A stretch of 41,570 nt of DNA from the NCBI GenBank assembly GCA_937948705.1, contig CALECF010000077.1:1-41570 (forward strand), read 5' to 3'. The notes under the pieces were generated by a model. That model was not told where the DNA came from. It searched no databases and saw nothing but the letters and a program-made list of their open reading frames with translations. The DNA is from an uncultured Anaerosolibacter sp. (lineage in GTDB: Bacteria; Bacillota_A; Clostridia; Peptostreptococcales; Thermotaleaceae). Positions 23,870-32,951 of this stretch are shown here, in pieces. The translations under genes and the position numbers were made by a program. Every line of letters starts with the position of its first letter. The stretch's first letter is position 1.

Positions 23870-24691
23870 TCACTTCTTACAGTTCAGTGCAATACCTAAA
23901 GGTGTGACCAAGAGAGGCCGCTCTGGTTTTACTGTTTGTATCCCAATTTCCTTGAAAAACACATTTTCAAATTCTTGGAAACAACAGGCGCCTCCTACTA
24001 CATATATCTTTTTCACATCAAAGGATGCAATATGTCTCCTCACAATAGATGCCATTTTTTCAATCACTGGCTTTACCACTACAAAGATCTCTCTTTGTCT
24101 ATGGATATCTTTTTTCAGTTTCTCTGCTTCTTCAAAGGAAACCTTGTAGTTTCCTGCCACTACCAAGCTCATGTGAGTCCCACCTGTGGGCTCATCTGCC
24201 GTGTAGATTACTTCTCCATTTTTCAAGATACTAATCCCCGTGGTCCCACCACCTACATCTACAACGGCACCATCGGTAACCCCCAATACACATGCAGCTG
24301 CCGTTGGCTCATCCACCACATTGATGACCTCCATATCCGATGACTCCACCACATTGGCAATGGCTTTTGCATTGCCGCCAATGGTTCCGGGTGGAACAGC
24401 CGTGGCGGCATGGGTCAGCCTTACACCCAATAAGCCCTCCACCTGCTGTTTGAGGTTTCTGACAATCCTTACTGCTCCTACATAATCTACCACCAAACCA
24501 TCTTTCACAACCGATGCCGGATATAACGCGCCTGCCACGGGTTGATCCATTTCATCCAGGACAGACAGAACAATATTTGCTGTTCCTAGATCTACGCCTA
24601 CCTTTAATTTTCCGCTATATTTATTTACCCGCTGTTCTTCAATCAACTTAGCGAAGCTTTCAATATAGTCGTTTGCCCTTGTCAGATCCAT
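23870..24691 (-). CDS. eutJ: EutJ-family Hsp70-like chaperone
   Basis: 273 aa, actin/Hsp70 ATPase fold: VGVDLGTANIVLSVLDE (phosphate 1), VVDVGGGTTGISIL (phosphate 2) and VGGACCFQEFENVF (adenosine region). The substrate-binding domain of DnaK is absent. EutJ is known as a conserved but poorly understood chaperone-like protein of microcompartment loci; a role in assembly or enzyme reactivation is inferred. ATG 24691 has GGGGAG 9 bases upstream; an ATG two codons earlier is possible. Position after pduL matches other Firmicute loci. Confidence 0.82.
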   Translation of the reverse strand: MDLTRANDYIESFAKLIEEQRVNKYSGKLKVGVDLGTANIVLSVLDEMDQPVAGALYPASVVKDGLVVDYVGAVRIVRNLKQQVEGLLGVRLTHAATAVPPGTIGGNAKAIANVVESSDMEVINVVDEPTAAACVLGVTDGAVVDVGGGTTGISILKNGEVIYTADEPTGGTHMSLVVAGNYKVSFEEAEKLKKDIHRQREIFVVVKPVIEKMASIVRRHIASFDVKKIYVVGGACCFQEFENVFFKEIGIQTVKPERPLLVTPLGIALNCKK

Positions 24692-24705
24692 AGACATATT
24701 CTCCC

Positions 24706-25353
24706 CTAGCCCTTCACGATTTTCCCGAGATCTTCGTTTCCGATTCCCCCGGCATTGGCCTCATCGATATCAAGATGCATCTCTAGCACATACTGATCCG
24801 AAACTCGGATCAGTACATTATGGAAAACAACCTTCCGCTGTCCTTCTACCTCTACACTTACCATTTCCTTATCTGTCAGTCCAAAATGTGCTGCATAGTC
24901 AGGAGGCATATGGATATGTCTTAAAGCAGCAATCACACCATAGTCTTTTTCAACAGTCCCCTTCGGTCCCTTCAAAGTAATTCCAGGTGTACCTTGGGTT
25001 TTGCCAGACTCCCTTACAGGGGCTTTCAATCCCAAGGCAAACCCATCACTTATGGAGATTTCCAGTTGTGTTTCCTTTCTCACGGGCCCAAGGATTCTTA
25101 CAGCTTCAAATCTTCCTTTGGGTCCAATCACCATAACAGTTTCCTGGGCAGCATACTGCCCAGGCTGCTTTAAATCCTTCATCTTTTTTAATTCATATCC
25201 TGTTCCAAAGAGAACTTCTAAATCCTCTTTGCTTAGATGAACATGGCGGTTGGAAACACCTATAGGCACCAAGGGCTCGTCTCCATAGAACTGCATTCTT
25301 TTTATGATTTCTGATACGATTTTTTCAACCAATGCTTGATTATTGGATATCAT
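24706..25353 (-). CDS. pduL: Phosphate propanoyltransferase PduL
   Basis: 215 aa. It transfers phosphate to propionyl-CoA, giving propionyl-phosphate and free CoA inside the shell. Two repeat beta-barrels with metal-binding histidines: GVSNRHVHLSKEDL (near 32-45) and LRHIHMPPDYAAHFGL. Residues 1-20 (ISNNQALVEKIVSEIIKRM) form the amphipathic targeting helix of microcompartment PduL forms. SD GGGGG lies about 10 bases before the ATG. Confidence 0.9.
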   Translation of the reverse strand: MISNNQALVEKIVSEIIKRMQFYGDEPLVPIGVSNRHVHLSKEDLEVLFGTGYELKKMKDLKQPGQYAAQETVMVIGPKGRFEAVRILGPVRKETQLEISISDGFALGLKAPVRESGKTQGTPGITLKGPKGTVEKDYGVIAALRHIHMPPDYAAHFGLTDKEMVSVEVEGQRKVVFHNVLIRVSDQYVLEMHLDIDEANAGGIGNEDLGKIVKG

Positions 25354-25373
25354 TATTTGAACGCCCCCTAAAA

Positions 25374-25652
25374 CTACTCGACGATCTTAGGTAATATCTT
25401 TTCAGTATCCATATGAGGTCTTGCAATCACATGGCTAGAAACCAATTCACCTACTTTTGCCGCTGCACTGGAGCCAGCATCTACAGCAGCTTTTACAGCC
25501 CCTACATCGCCTCTAACCATTACCGTAATCAGACCAGAACCTATTTTCTCATATCCTATTAAAGTAACATTGGCTGACTTTGTCATGGCATCGGCCGCTT
25601 CTATGGCCCCTACCAAACCTTTTGTTTCAATCATACCTAGTGCATCACTCAT
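25374..25652 (-). CDS. pduJ: Microcompartment shell hexamer protein PduJ
   Basis: 92 aa single BMC domain ([35 protein letters not shown], then HVIARPH). It forms facet hexamers. Very similar to PduA in the same operon; assigned PduJ by its place next to pduK and pduL. The ATG overlaps the pduK stop (TAATG), with GGAGG 7 bases upstream. Confidence 0.87.
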   Translation of the reverse strand: MSDALGMIETKGLVGAIEAADAMTKSANVTLIGYEKIGSGLITVMVRGDVGAVKAAVDAGSSAAAKVGELVSSHVIARPHMDTEKILPKIVE

Positions 25653-26263
25653 TATAATACCTCCTTCAATTCATCATAGTGGATACAATTAGATCTCAAA
25701 TCGCCTTTTCTTCGAATACACATTGGATCCTTACATAAATTGCACACTTCATCGCTGCTATTTACAAATTCTAGGGATCCTTCTACTTCCTCATCCTCGA
25801 CTTTAACCTCTACCACCTCAACCTGAGCTTCTTCCTCAGTCTCGGCCTTCACTTCCTCAAACTCAGTCTTGATCTCAATCTCAGTCGCTTCAGCTTCAGC
25901 TTCAACCTCAGCCTCAACCTCAACCTCAGCCTCAACCTCTTTATTTTCTTCGATCTCAGTATCTGACTTTGTGATTCCTACCGTATCCTTGGTGTATATT
26001 AGTTTTTTAATTTCCTCATGGGGTCTGGGAATCACTTGCTTACTATATACTTTATTGATTCTGCTAGCAGCTGCACATGCAGCTTCCACAGCAGCTTTCA
26101 CTGCCCCAACATCTCCCTCCAATTTAATGGTAATCAAGCCACCACCCTTGGAGTTCTCATAGCCTAACAATGTTACATTGGCAGATTTAACAGCTGTATC
26201 TGCTGCCTCTATGGCCGCAGCTAGACCTACGGTTTCAATCATTCCTAAAGCAAGCCTTGGCAA
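25652..26263 (-). CDS. pduK: PduK-like shell protein with long acidic linker and Cys-rich tail
   Basis: 203 aa. TTG start at 26263, set by AGGAGG 8 bases upstream. Residues 1-90: BMC domain ([19 protein letters not shown]). Residues about 110-170: a low-complexity Glu/Val/Ala linker ([18 protein letters not shown] in its middle). C-terminus: [20 protein letters not shown], four cysteines as in PduK tails, predicted to bind an Fe-S cluster or zinc. The linker is far longer than in the roughly 160-aa Salmonella protein. The gene lies between pduH and pduJ. Confidence 0.82.
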   Translation of the reverse strand: MPRLALGMIETVGLAAAIEAADTAVKSANVTLLGYENSKGGGLITIKLEGDVGAVKAAVEAACAAASRINKVYSKQVIPRPHEEIKKLIYTKDTVGITKSDTEIEENKEVEAEVEVEAEVEAEAEATEIEIKTEFEEVKAETEEEAQVEVVEVKVEDEEVEGSLEFVNSSDEVCNLCKDPMCIRRKGDLRSNCIHYDELKEVL

Positions 26264-26283
26264 AGTATACACCTCCTGTCTAT

Positions 26284-26745
26284 CTATACACATTTCTTCA
26301 TCTTATTTAGGACCTTTGCTACCAAAAGAGCCATGTCCTCTCTGGTCATGACTTCTTCGTGTAGATCCATTTCTGTTTCCTGCTCTTCCAGATCCTTAAA
26401 GGGAATACCCTTTACCAATCGAGCACCATTGGCTCCCAGCTTTCTCAACTTTTTCATATCTCTTTGGAGATGGATTTGAAACAATGGCTCTTCTCGTTTC
26501 AGCCGTTTGTAGTGGAGAATCACTGTACCATCTTCCCCGATACCGACGCCTACTCCCAGGCTAGAATCTTCAGCCGCAAGGTAGCCTAACTTCAGCCCTA
26601 CCCTTTCGTCTTGACTCTTCACCAAATAAGGCACATTTTCTTCTTCCATACCAAACAGCATTTGATTAAAAAGGGAGGGGTCTATTCCCAGTGAACTATA
26701 ATAAACATGGATTGCTGGTTGTTGATTTCCATAATTTATTTTCAC
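26284..26745 (-). CDS. pduH: Diol dehydratase reactivase small subunit PduH
   Basis: 153 aa. It forms the alpha2beta2 reactivating factor with PduG that removes damaged cobalamin from inactivated diol dehydratase; its fold resembles the dehydratase medium subunit. Sequence signs: VGLKLGYLAAEDSSLGVGVGI and LRKLGANGARLVKGIPF. GTG start overlaps the pduG stop (GTGA), giving coupled translation; GGAG is upstream. Confidence 0.87.
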   Translation of the reverse strand: MKINYGNQQPAIHVYYSSLGIDPSLFNQMLFGMEEENVPYLVKSQDERVGLKLGYLAAEDSSLGVGVGIGEDGTVILHYKRLKREEPLFQIHLQRDMKKLRKLGANGARLVKGIPFKDLEEQETEMDLHEEVMTREDMALLVAKVLNKMKKCV

Positions 26746-28571
26746 TGAACTCCTCTCCCTTCCTTTAGTGCTAGTATCAAACCTGTAGCCACTGCATTCC
26801 GCGGTCCCTCTGTTCCTCTGATATTTCCTCTACCTGCCACTACACCGTACTGAGACAATGCATCCGTCACAAGCTGAGGTACTTCAAAGTCTAAGGCGGA
26901 ACCTCCCACCAATACCACAAATTCAATATCACGAATATTTCCTGTAGGACAAACCATACTCAAAGCCCTCAATGCATTGGTTACAAACACCTTTTCTTTA
27001 GCTTCTTTACGAATATACTTAATTTTCTCGATGGATTGTTGCCCCGGAATTGGCACCATCATTCCTTCTTTTAGAATGACAACCCGAGCAAAAACATTGG
27101 CACTTAATGGCTTGTCGAAAAATTCTACCGTTCCATCCTCGTGACGAATATGGAACAGGCTCTCCACCCTTGCGAGGGGATATTTTTTGATATCCTCTGC
27201 CAGGGCTAAGTCCTCAAGACCCAGTTCTGAGTTAATGAGTAAGGTTACCATATTCCCTGCTCCTGCTAAATGTGTTGAAGTAATCTCACCATTTTTGTTA
27301 ATGATCGAAGCATCTGTAGATCCCGCTCCCATATCCAATATAGCCAAAGGCGTATTGGTTCCTGGGGTTGTCAACGCACCTCGAATTGCCATATCTGCCT
27401 CTACTCCGCCTACTTCCACAGCAACAGCAATTTCCTTCTTCAATGCATCTGCAATCATTTGCATCTGTAACTTATCCGCTTTTACCATGGCTGCGATACC
27501 CACCGCATTTTCCATGGAAAACTCTTCTGCCAACCCGCCCTTTACTTTTTGTGGTATAAACGTGTCTACTGCCAAAAGATCCTGAATTTTAATGTCATTG
27601 GGATGTTGCTTTGTCAGCTCAGACATAACTTGTCTTACCCGCTCCAACATACCTCCTGCATTGGTTCCAGGTTCTCCTTTAATATCTTCGATAGGAGCTG
27701 ATACCTTTAGAACCTTCATAATCCTTGAAGCACCATCGTCTACATCCACGGTGGCTTTACGTTTTTCACCAATAATATGAATTTGTCCCGCTGGTATTCT
27801 CCGTTCCTGTACATCCCCCTTTGGTGTCTTGATCACTACTGCAGAACGGTTCCCAATCAAAGCCCTGGCTATGGGCACGATGAGCTTTGTTTCTTCACCG
27901 TTCAGCTCAAATACCGTAGCGATACCGTAGGGATTTGAAAGGACTTCTACTACACCTCCTGCTGGAGCGACTTCAATGGCTGCTTTCATACCGATAGGTA
28001 CTTTTTCCAAAAGAGATACTTCATCCACAATAGGTATAATATGTTTCAGCCTATTGTGAATCAATACCCCATCATCTCTTTGAACAATGGCGCCCTGCAC
28101 CTGGATTCCCTTTTCTACTGCAAGATTAATCTTTTGAGCAGCATGAGCAAAATCCACATTTCTTCCAATCAGTGCAATAACAGGTTCCATTGGGTCTGAA
28201 TGTTCAAGGTTATTTATATCTATGGTTGTTCCTATGCCCAAACCAATGCCTCCAGGAGTGGAGGGGTTGTGACCAATCATGGTAGACTCAGTAATGATAG
28301 TCTCCGTAATGGTTTCCATGGCCACATCCCCAATAACCGGAGCAGCTTCATTGATTCTCACCAGCTCTAAATCTTCAATCTTATGATTGATTTTATCTAG
28401 AGCTTGTTTTAAAGCGGCAAAGACACCATGGATATTTTGTCGAGTTCCTTTAATTCCTGTTGTGTATACAATTCCACTAGATACAAAGTTTATCGTTCGG
28501 TCCCCAGTGATATGGGCTACCGCTACCTCTGTGGTTGCATTTCCAATGTCTACGCCTGCAATTAATTTCAT
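26742..28571 (-). CDS. pduG: Diol dehydratase reactivase large subunit PduG
   Basis: 609 aa (Salmonella PduG is 610), an Hsp70-like ATPase: MKLIAGVDIGNATTEVAVA at the N-terminus, PGGIGLGIGTTIDI, LAILDMGAGSTDASIIN and FVVLVGGSALDFEVP. It releases tightly bound inactive cobalamin from the dehydratase with ATP. Start at ATG 28571 because CAGGAGG lies 8 bases upstream; a longer TTG-started ORF covers that SD. Confidence 0.9.
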   Translation of the reverse strand: MKLIAGVDIGNATTEVAVAHITGDRTINFVSSGIVYTTGIKGTRQNIHGVFAALKQALDKINHKIEDLELVRINEAAPVIGDVAMETITETIITESTMIGHNPSTPGGIGLGIGTTIDINNLEHSDPMEPVIALIGRNVDFAHAAQKINLAVEKGIQVQGAIVQRDDGVLIHNRLKHIIPIVDEVSLLEKVPIGMKAAIEVAPAGGVVEVLSNPYGIATVFELNGEETKLIVPIARALIGNRSAVVIKTPKGDVQERRIPAGQIHIIGEKRKATVDVDDGASRIMKVLKVSAPIEDIKGEPGTNAGGMLERVRQVMSELTKQHPNDIKIQDLLAVDTFIPQKVKGGLAEEFSMENAVGIAAMVKADKLQMQMIADALKKEIAVAVEVGGVEADMAIRGALTTPGTNTPLAILDMGAGSTDASIINKNGEITSTHLAGAGNMVTLLINSELGLEDLALAEDIKKYPLARVESLFHIRHEDGTVEFFDKPLSANVFARVVILKEGMMVPIPGQQSIEKIKYIRKEAKEKVFVTNALRALSMVCPTGNIRDIEFVVLVGGSALDFEVPQLVTDALSQYGVVAGRGNIRGTEGPRNAVATGLILALKEGRGVQ

Positions 28572-28602
28572 CTTTTTTACCTCCTGGATTTTCTCCAAGA
28601 CT

Positions 28603-29112
28603 CTACTCTTGCTTTAATCTATTTCTGATTCCATATACTTCTGCAGCTTCTCTAACAAAGGCTGCGTTAATCTTTGCATTGTACTTGTTTTCAAGTTCAG
28701 ACGCAATATCTAGAAGTTCAGACTTTGATGAACGATACGGTCTTAATGCATTGTAAATCTCAAGAATTCTTTCGTCAGGAACAGCGATAAGTTCTGCTGC
28801 TCTTTTAAGATTTCTTGCAAAGGAATCTCTTCCAATAGATTCAGCAACCTGGGCTTGAAGTCCAAGGGTTTCTGGTGAAATCCTGACGTCTGCAGCCGTT
28901 ACACTGCCATCAATTACCTTGTCTAAAGTAATTTCATTTATGGATTTACCTGTTGGAGTTTTTAGTAGTTCAGGCCGTTTTTCTCCTAGGGGATAGTCTG
29001 CTCTTGTAACGGTATTGGTAGAAGCGCTTTTTACTTCACTTGTCGTATCGCCTGTACCCATAGAAGCCATGATCTCTCGTACCATTTGCTCGATTAATTG
29101 TTGTTGATTCAT
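28603..29112 (-). CDS. pduE: Propanediol dehydratase small subunit PduE
   Basis: 169 aa gamma subunit of the B12-dependent diol dehydratase. Residues 1-20 (MNQQQLIEQMVREIMASMG) form a targeting-like helix, followed by a Ser/Thr linker and the conserved body (YPLGEKRPELLKTPTGK, ITLDKVIDG, PDERILEIYNALRPYRS). ATG 29112 is chosen, with TGGAGG 8 bases upstream; an in-frame ATG at 29127 overlaps the pduD stop but lacks an SD. Confidence 0.9.
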   Translation of the reverse strand: MNQQQLIEQMVREIMASMGTGDTTSEVKSASTNTVTRADYPLGEKRPELLKTPTGKSINEITLDKVIDGSVTAADVRISPETLGLQAQVAESIGRDSFARNLKRAAELIAVPDERILEIYNALRPYRSSKSELLDIASELENKYNAKINAAFVREAAEVYGIRNRLKQE

Positions 29113-29126
29113 GAAATTCACCTCCA

Positions 29127-29786
29127 TTATTTAAACTGGGCATCCAGCTCTATTGGTTTTGCACCTTGTTGAACGTGTTCTGTTTCTTTGATATGTAACA
29201 ATGCCGCTTTGGCTTGATATCTTGGACGTGCCATCTGGTCATTTCGTACAGGTACCGGTGTTGGGCTTTCACCTTTTGCGTATTTCGCAGCATTTTTACC
29301 GATAGCTCTAAAGGTTTCCTCATCAATAAGGGGAGCCTGAGAAAATAACTCTAGGTTTCCTAATGGGAACAAATCCTTCTGATGAATTACTGTAGTACCC
29401 TTGGATTGAACGCCGATACCAATGCCAGAGCCACTTAGTTTTGCAGCATCATGGGAAATGAAGGCTACGTCAGAGGTTCTTACAACCCTAACAACTCTTG
29501 CCTTTAGTCCCTCTTCCTCGATACCAGCAATGATTTCTCTGAGCACTTTGTAATGAGGAATATCTACGATGGTTCTTGTTTGATGCTTACCAAAAGCTGG
29601 CGCAAGGCCGATCACAACCTCATCGCTCTTTGTTCCTTTGAATGCCTCACCCTTCTCTACCAAGGTAAGTCCTTCTACGTTCGTTGGAACTGAAACAGCG
29701 CTACTTCCTTGCTTTACTCCATCTAGGCTGAAGTCCTTAAGGACTTCTTCTATTACACTACGAATTAATTGTTCATTTAATTTCAT
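29127..29786 (-). CDS. pduD: Propanediol dehydratase medium subunit PduD
   Basis: 219 aa beta subunit, which helps to bind the adenosylcobalamin cofactor. Residues 1-20 ([19 protein letters not shown]) form an encapsulation-type amphipathic helix. The conserved body includes [20 protein letters not shown] and [28 protein letters not shown] is 9 bases upstream. Lies directly between pduC and pduE. Confidence 0.9.
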   Translation of the reverse strand: MKLNEQLIRSVIEEVLKDFSLDGVKQGSSAVSVPTNVEGLTLVEKGEAFKGTKSDEVVIGLAPAFGKHQTRTIVDIPHYKVLREIIAGIEEEGLKARVVRVVRTSDVAFISHDAAKLSGSGIGIGVQSKGTTVIHQKDLFPLGNLELFSQAPLIDEETFRAIGKNAAKYAKGESPTPVPVRNDQMARPRYQAKAALLHIKETEHVQQGAKPIELDAQFK

Positions 29787-29814
29787 TCCATTGCACCCCT
29801 TTCCTTATTGGTCT

Positions 29815-31476
29815 CTAAAAGTCTTCCGGATTTACAGCATTAGGGATGTTTCTAATCTCTTCCCATCTTGCAGCGCTCATTACGTATCCTGTCTGTGGAC
29901 CACGATAGTCATTAGGATCATTCACTGAACTGATTACCTTGAAGTCTTTATCTAAAATAGCGGAAGTATGGAGGTAGTCCCCAGCAACTCTCTGCTTTAA
30001 CAAGGAGAATACACTGCCTGCTACATCTTCAAATCCTCTCTTATAAAGGGCTTTTACAACATCAAGGCCTGTTACCCCTCTAGCCATCATTTCTTCAGCA
30101 GCCTTTAAGTCTTCAACCACATTTCTGTTTGGCATATCTTTACTTCCATGGGCATACGTGGCTGCTTCAACTTCCTCATCTGTAACAGTTGTAAGACCCA
30201 GTTCTTCAAATATTGCCTGAATAACTTTTGCAGCCTTATTTCTCACCTTTACTACAACATCCTCGGTGACTGGTCTTAAGCCGCCATCAATTCTTAAATC
30301 CCTCTGGATAATGTTCCAATCATCATAATCGTCGGCATCCCAGTTTGAACCTGCGAACATATTGTCATAGTTCGGTGTTGCACTATATCCTGAACAGATG
30401 AAGTCTGTTCCAGGTACCATTTGCATTAAGGATCTTGCTACTCTTCTTAGATCAGAGTGGGTAAAGGTTTGGTCGTTACTGGATGCACACTCTAGGTCAA
30501 GCATCATAGCAATTAGGTTTTCTGCCAATATAGCTCTGATTCCGCCTGGAACCCCAGCTGGTACCCCTACGCAGCTTACAGATCCATTTTGAGTTCCTTG
30601 TGACCCAGCACCCTTTGTTACATATAGGCATCGGGCTTCAAGATACAGCATAGATTTACCTTCCGCATAGCCCATCTGTACTTCTGAGCCAGTTCCTGAT
30701 GTAAATCTCATTTTTAGACCTCTAGATGCATAAGCAGAAGCGAGGAATGATTTAGACCATGGTGTATCGTCTCCATCAATAAATACTTGCTCCGTACCAT
30801 ATACAGAAACGGTCTCTGCATAAGCCGTAAGACCTCTCATACCAAGAATAAGCTCTGTAGCTTCTTCGATGGCACATTGGGTTAGGATTCCTGGTCTACC
30901 CACCTGGGCACCTACCATAAGGGCTAGGGCGTTGAAAGGTGCATATCGCGTAATACCAACCGTTGTTTCCATCTCGTCGAAGCCTCTCACCGCAGCTTCT
31001 GCCGCATCAGCAGCAATCTGAACTGGATGATCTTTTACGTTTGTAACGTGACATTGATTGGATGGAATTCTTCTTGTTCTCATCTTGCTCACTGCCATCA
31101 TCATTTCTAAAACATTCAAGTTTCCAACGACTTCTACGATCTTTGCAGGGGTCATAGCCGTTGTATATTTTACGATTTCCCCTCTAGGAATGTTGATATC
31201 AACCAGCCTTCTCGCGAATTCTAGGGAATCAATGGCCATGGCCTCTTCAGCTTTTTGTAAGTTAATGGCATGATTCGCGATGAAACTATCCAGCATATCA
31301 AAATCTTCTCGCTTCTTACCATCTAATTCTGTGACCTTGCCATTTACGATCTTGATGCTTGGCTTTGGGTCATTCGGGCTATTCATCGCAATTAAACCTA
31401 CTTCTGACCATTCTTTTACGAAACCGTCTTTATTTACAGGACGCTCTGCTAAAACTTGAAAGCGTTTTGATTTCAT
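29815..31476 (-). CDS. pduC: Propanediol dehydratase large subunit PduC
   Basis: 553 aa catalytic alpha subunit (Salmonella PduC is 554). It converts 1,2-propanediol to propionaldehyde by adenosylcobalamin radical chemistry; glycerol may also be accepted. The protein is conserved throughout, for example KRFQVLAERPVNKDGFVKEW (1-25 region), NQCHVTNVKDHPVQIAADA (active-site His), FTSGTGSEVQMGYAEGKSM, GVPAGVPGGIRAILAENLI and SSNDQTFTHSD. SD AAAGGAGGG precedes the ATG. This assignment makes the locus a Pdu rather than a Eut locus: no ethanolamine ammonia-lyase genes are present. Confidence 0.93.
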   Translation of the reverse strand: MKSKRFQVLAERPVNKDGFVKEWSEVGLIAMNSPNDPKPSIKIVNGKVTELDGKKREDFDMLDSFIANHAINLQKAEEAMAIDSLEFARRLVDINIPRGEIVKYTTAMTPAKIVEVVGNLNVLEMMMAVSKMRTRRIPSNQCHVTNVKDHPVQIAADAAEAAVRGFDEMETTVGITRYAPFNALALMVGAQVGRPGILTQCAIEEATELILGMRGLTAYAETVSVYGTEQVFIDGDDTPWSKSFLASAYASRGLKMRFTSGTGSEVQMGYAEGKSMLYLEARCLYVTKGAGSQGTQNGSVSCVGVPAGVPGGIRAILAENLIAMMLDLECASSNDQTFTHSDLRRVARSLMQMVPGTDFICSGYSATPNYDNMFAGSNWDADDYDDWNIIQRDLRIDGGLRPVTEDVVVKVRNKAAKVIQAIFEELGLTTVTDEEVEAATYAHGSKDMPNRNVVEDLKAAEEMMARGVTGLDVVKALYKRGFEDVAGSVFSLLKQRVAGDYLHTSAILDKDFKVISSVNDPNDYRGPQTGYVMSAARWEEIRNIPNAVNPEDF

Positions 31477-31508
31477 CCGTTTTCCCTCCTTTATATGCTA
31501 CTGACTTT

Positions 31509-32288
31509 TTAAATATAAGGAACAGTTACTGGCTTTGGTTCTTCGCCAAGGGTTCCAAGAAGCTTAATGCCAACTTCTCTTGCAGCAATGATAGATTGTC
31601 TAACCGCACCAGAATCTCCACTGATGAATAGGATTACCTCGTTGGAGAAACTAGTTCCACCTGCTGGAGAAGCATAGCCGATCACATCTACATTGGCAGC
31701 CTTTACAGCTGTATCTGCGATGAGGACACCGATTGCCGCTGGTGCACCAACGATTAGACCAAAAGCTTTTCCTAATGGTGCATTGAATGCCTTGTTGCAA
31801 GCATAGCTGGCTCTAGCCGTATATTGGAACTCCAAGTGGCCTGCATCGTTGGCATAAACATCACCAAAGGTTCTGTCTAATTCCTTTAAGGCTACTTCTA
31901 CAGCTCTTTTTGCATCAGAAACATCTTCTGCACCAAAGATAATTAAACAGCCATGACCTGCGCCACCCTTTGTATCTCTAGCCAATTCAATTTTGATGAT
32001 CTCAGTATTTGTAGCTTTTACAGCTTCATCAGCGGCTAAGATATGAGGACCTGCTCCTGTACGAGCACCAAGAATACCAATGGATCGATATTTTTTATCT
32101 AATCCCATGGCTTCATGAAGTTGATTATCAACGTTGGCAATAACCAAACCAATACTATCACCGATAGCAGTACCTACAAATTCAGTCATGCCGCAGAATT
32201 TTTGTTGTGGTTTGCTTTCTTCGGCCTTCGGCTGATCTACCTTTTTCATTACTTCTTCCATAATCTTTTCAATCAATTGATCTTTCAT
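31509..32288 (-). CDS. pduB: Microcompartment shell trimer protein PduB
   Basis: 259 aa tandem-BMC protein of the PduB type (EFVGTAIGDSIGLVIANVD, YRSIGILGARTGAGPHILA, FGLIVGAPAAIGVLIADTA). Such trimers have central pores and are major shell parts. The N-terminal extension (MKDQLIEKIMEEVMKKV) is amphipathic and similar to the targeting helices of PduD/E/L/P; in Salmonella the PduB extension links shell to cargo. No internal SD is seen before the internal Met that would give a short PduB' form. Confidence 0.9.
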   Translation of the reverse strand: MKDQLIEKIMEEVMKKVDQPKAEESKPQQKFCGMTEFVGTAIGDSIGLVIANVDNQLHEAMGLDKKYRSIGILGARTGAGPHILAADEAVKATNTEIIKIELARDTKGGAGHGCLIIFGAEDVSDAKRAVEVALKELDRTFGDVYANDAGHLEFQYTARASYACNKAFNAPLGKAFGLIVGAPAAIGVLIADTAVKAANVDVIGYASPAGGTSFSNEVILFISGDSGAVRQSIIAAREVGIKLLGTLGEEPKPVTVPYI

Positions 32289-32319
32289 TTTTTTACACCT
32301 CCATTAAATTTGCTTATCC

Positions 32320-32592
32320 CTATCTTGGTAATATTTTCTCAACATCTGTATGTGGTCTTGGAATGACATGTACAGAAATAATCTCTCCTACCTTTTCTGC
32401 GGCTGCTGCCCCTGCATCCGTTGCAGCTTTTACAGCACCCACATCACCTCTTACCATAACAGTGACTAGACCTGATCCAATTTTTTCGTAGCCAATCAAT
32501 GTAACATTGGCCGACTTTACCATGGCATCAGCTGCTTCAATAGCGCCTACCAAACCTTTTGTTTCTACCATGCCTAATGCTTCCTTGGTCAT
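32320..32592 (-). CDS. pduA: Microcompartment shell hexamer protein PduA, first gene of pdu operon
   Basis: 90 aa BMC-H protein ([51 protein letters not shown]). In Salmonella, PduA hexamers pass propanediol through their pores. AAGGGGG lies 8 bases before the ATG. It heads the operon behind a 590-bp regulatory and repeat region. Confidence 0.9.
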   Translation of the reverse strand: MTKEALGMVETKGLVGAIEAADAMVKSANVTLIGYEKIGSGLVTVMVRGDVGAVKAATDAGAAAAEKVGEIISVHVIPRPHTDVEKILPR

Positions 32593-32717
32593 TTCAAATG
32601 CCCCCTTTTTGTTTTTTGTGAAAGATTTTTAACTTCCTGACATATTACTGCCGCAAAACGTTTGCCCATGAGGCTCGTCTATGACGACTTGCTATATGTC
32701 TATTAGTAAATTTCAAT

Positions 32718-32742
32718 ATTTATAGCTAATAGCCTTGATACG
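32718..32742 (-). promoter_or_regulatory. Possible activator-dependent pdu promoter
   Basis: On the minus strand, GCTATAAAT supplies a -10-like TATAAA about 130 bp before pduA, with no recognisable -35 but a third GTATC element at the -35 position. A weak -35 is typical of activator-driven promoters. Assigned by eye. Confidence 0.3.
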
Positions 32743-32790
32743 TATTTGTCCTCCACGGACAATGATTTGTGGCTGTGTATACACGATACA

Positions 32791-32861
32791 GATACTTTTT
32801 GCTCTTAAGATAGCAAAATCTTGTCCATCTGCAAATCACGATACTTTTTAGTCCTCTTAAG
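32791..32861 (-). promoter_or_regulatory. Direct repeats upstream of pduA, candidate regulator sites
   Basis: Minus-strand copies at 32840-32861 and 32791-32809 share CTTAAGAG, then a short spacer, then AAAAAGTATC. The CTTAAGAG motifs are 52 bp apart, about five helical turns. The position between the regulator genes and pduA suggests binding of the AraC-type response regulator encoded next door. Each copy can also fold as a small hairpin, so an RNA role is not excluded. Confidence 0.5.
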
Positions 32862-32951
32862 ACAAATTTTTGTTCTTATCTGACAGTCCTAAGGATGGAC
32901 CTATGTATCCACCTTATTCCTTTATGTAGTTTCATCGAGGCAGAAACACAG

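Noticed and set aside
25869..26162. Plus-strand ORF rich in Ser/Ala/Thr opposite pduK
   Set aside because: It is the antisense reading of the repetitive acidic linker, with no SD and no family features.
16905..32592. Ethanolamine utilisation (eut) operon
   Set aside because: EutJ- and EutN-type genes occur, but the enzyme genes are diol dehydratase PduCDE with PduGH, PduO and PduS; no EutBC is present.
32791..32861. EutV-type ANTAR dual-hairpin antiterminator sites
   Set aside because: No ANTAR regulator is encoded here, the hairpins are weak, and no terminator overlaps them; direct DNA repeats for the AraC-type regulator fit better.
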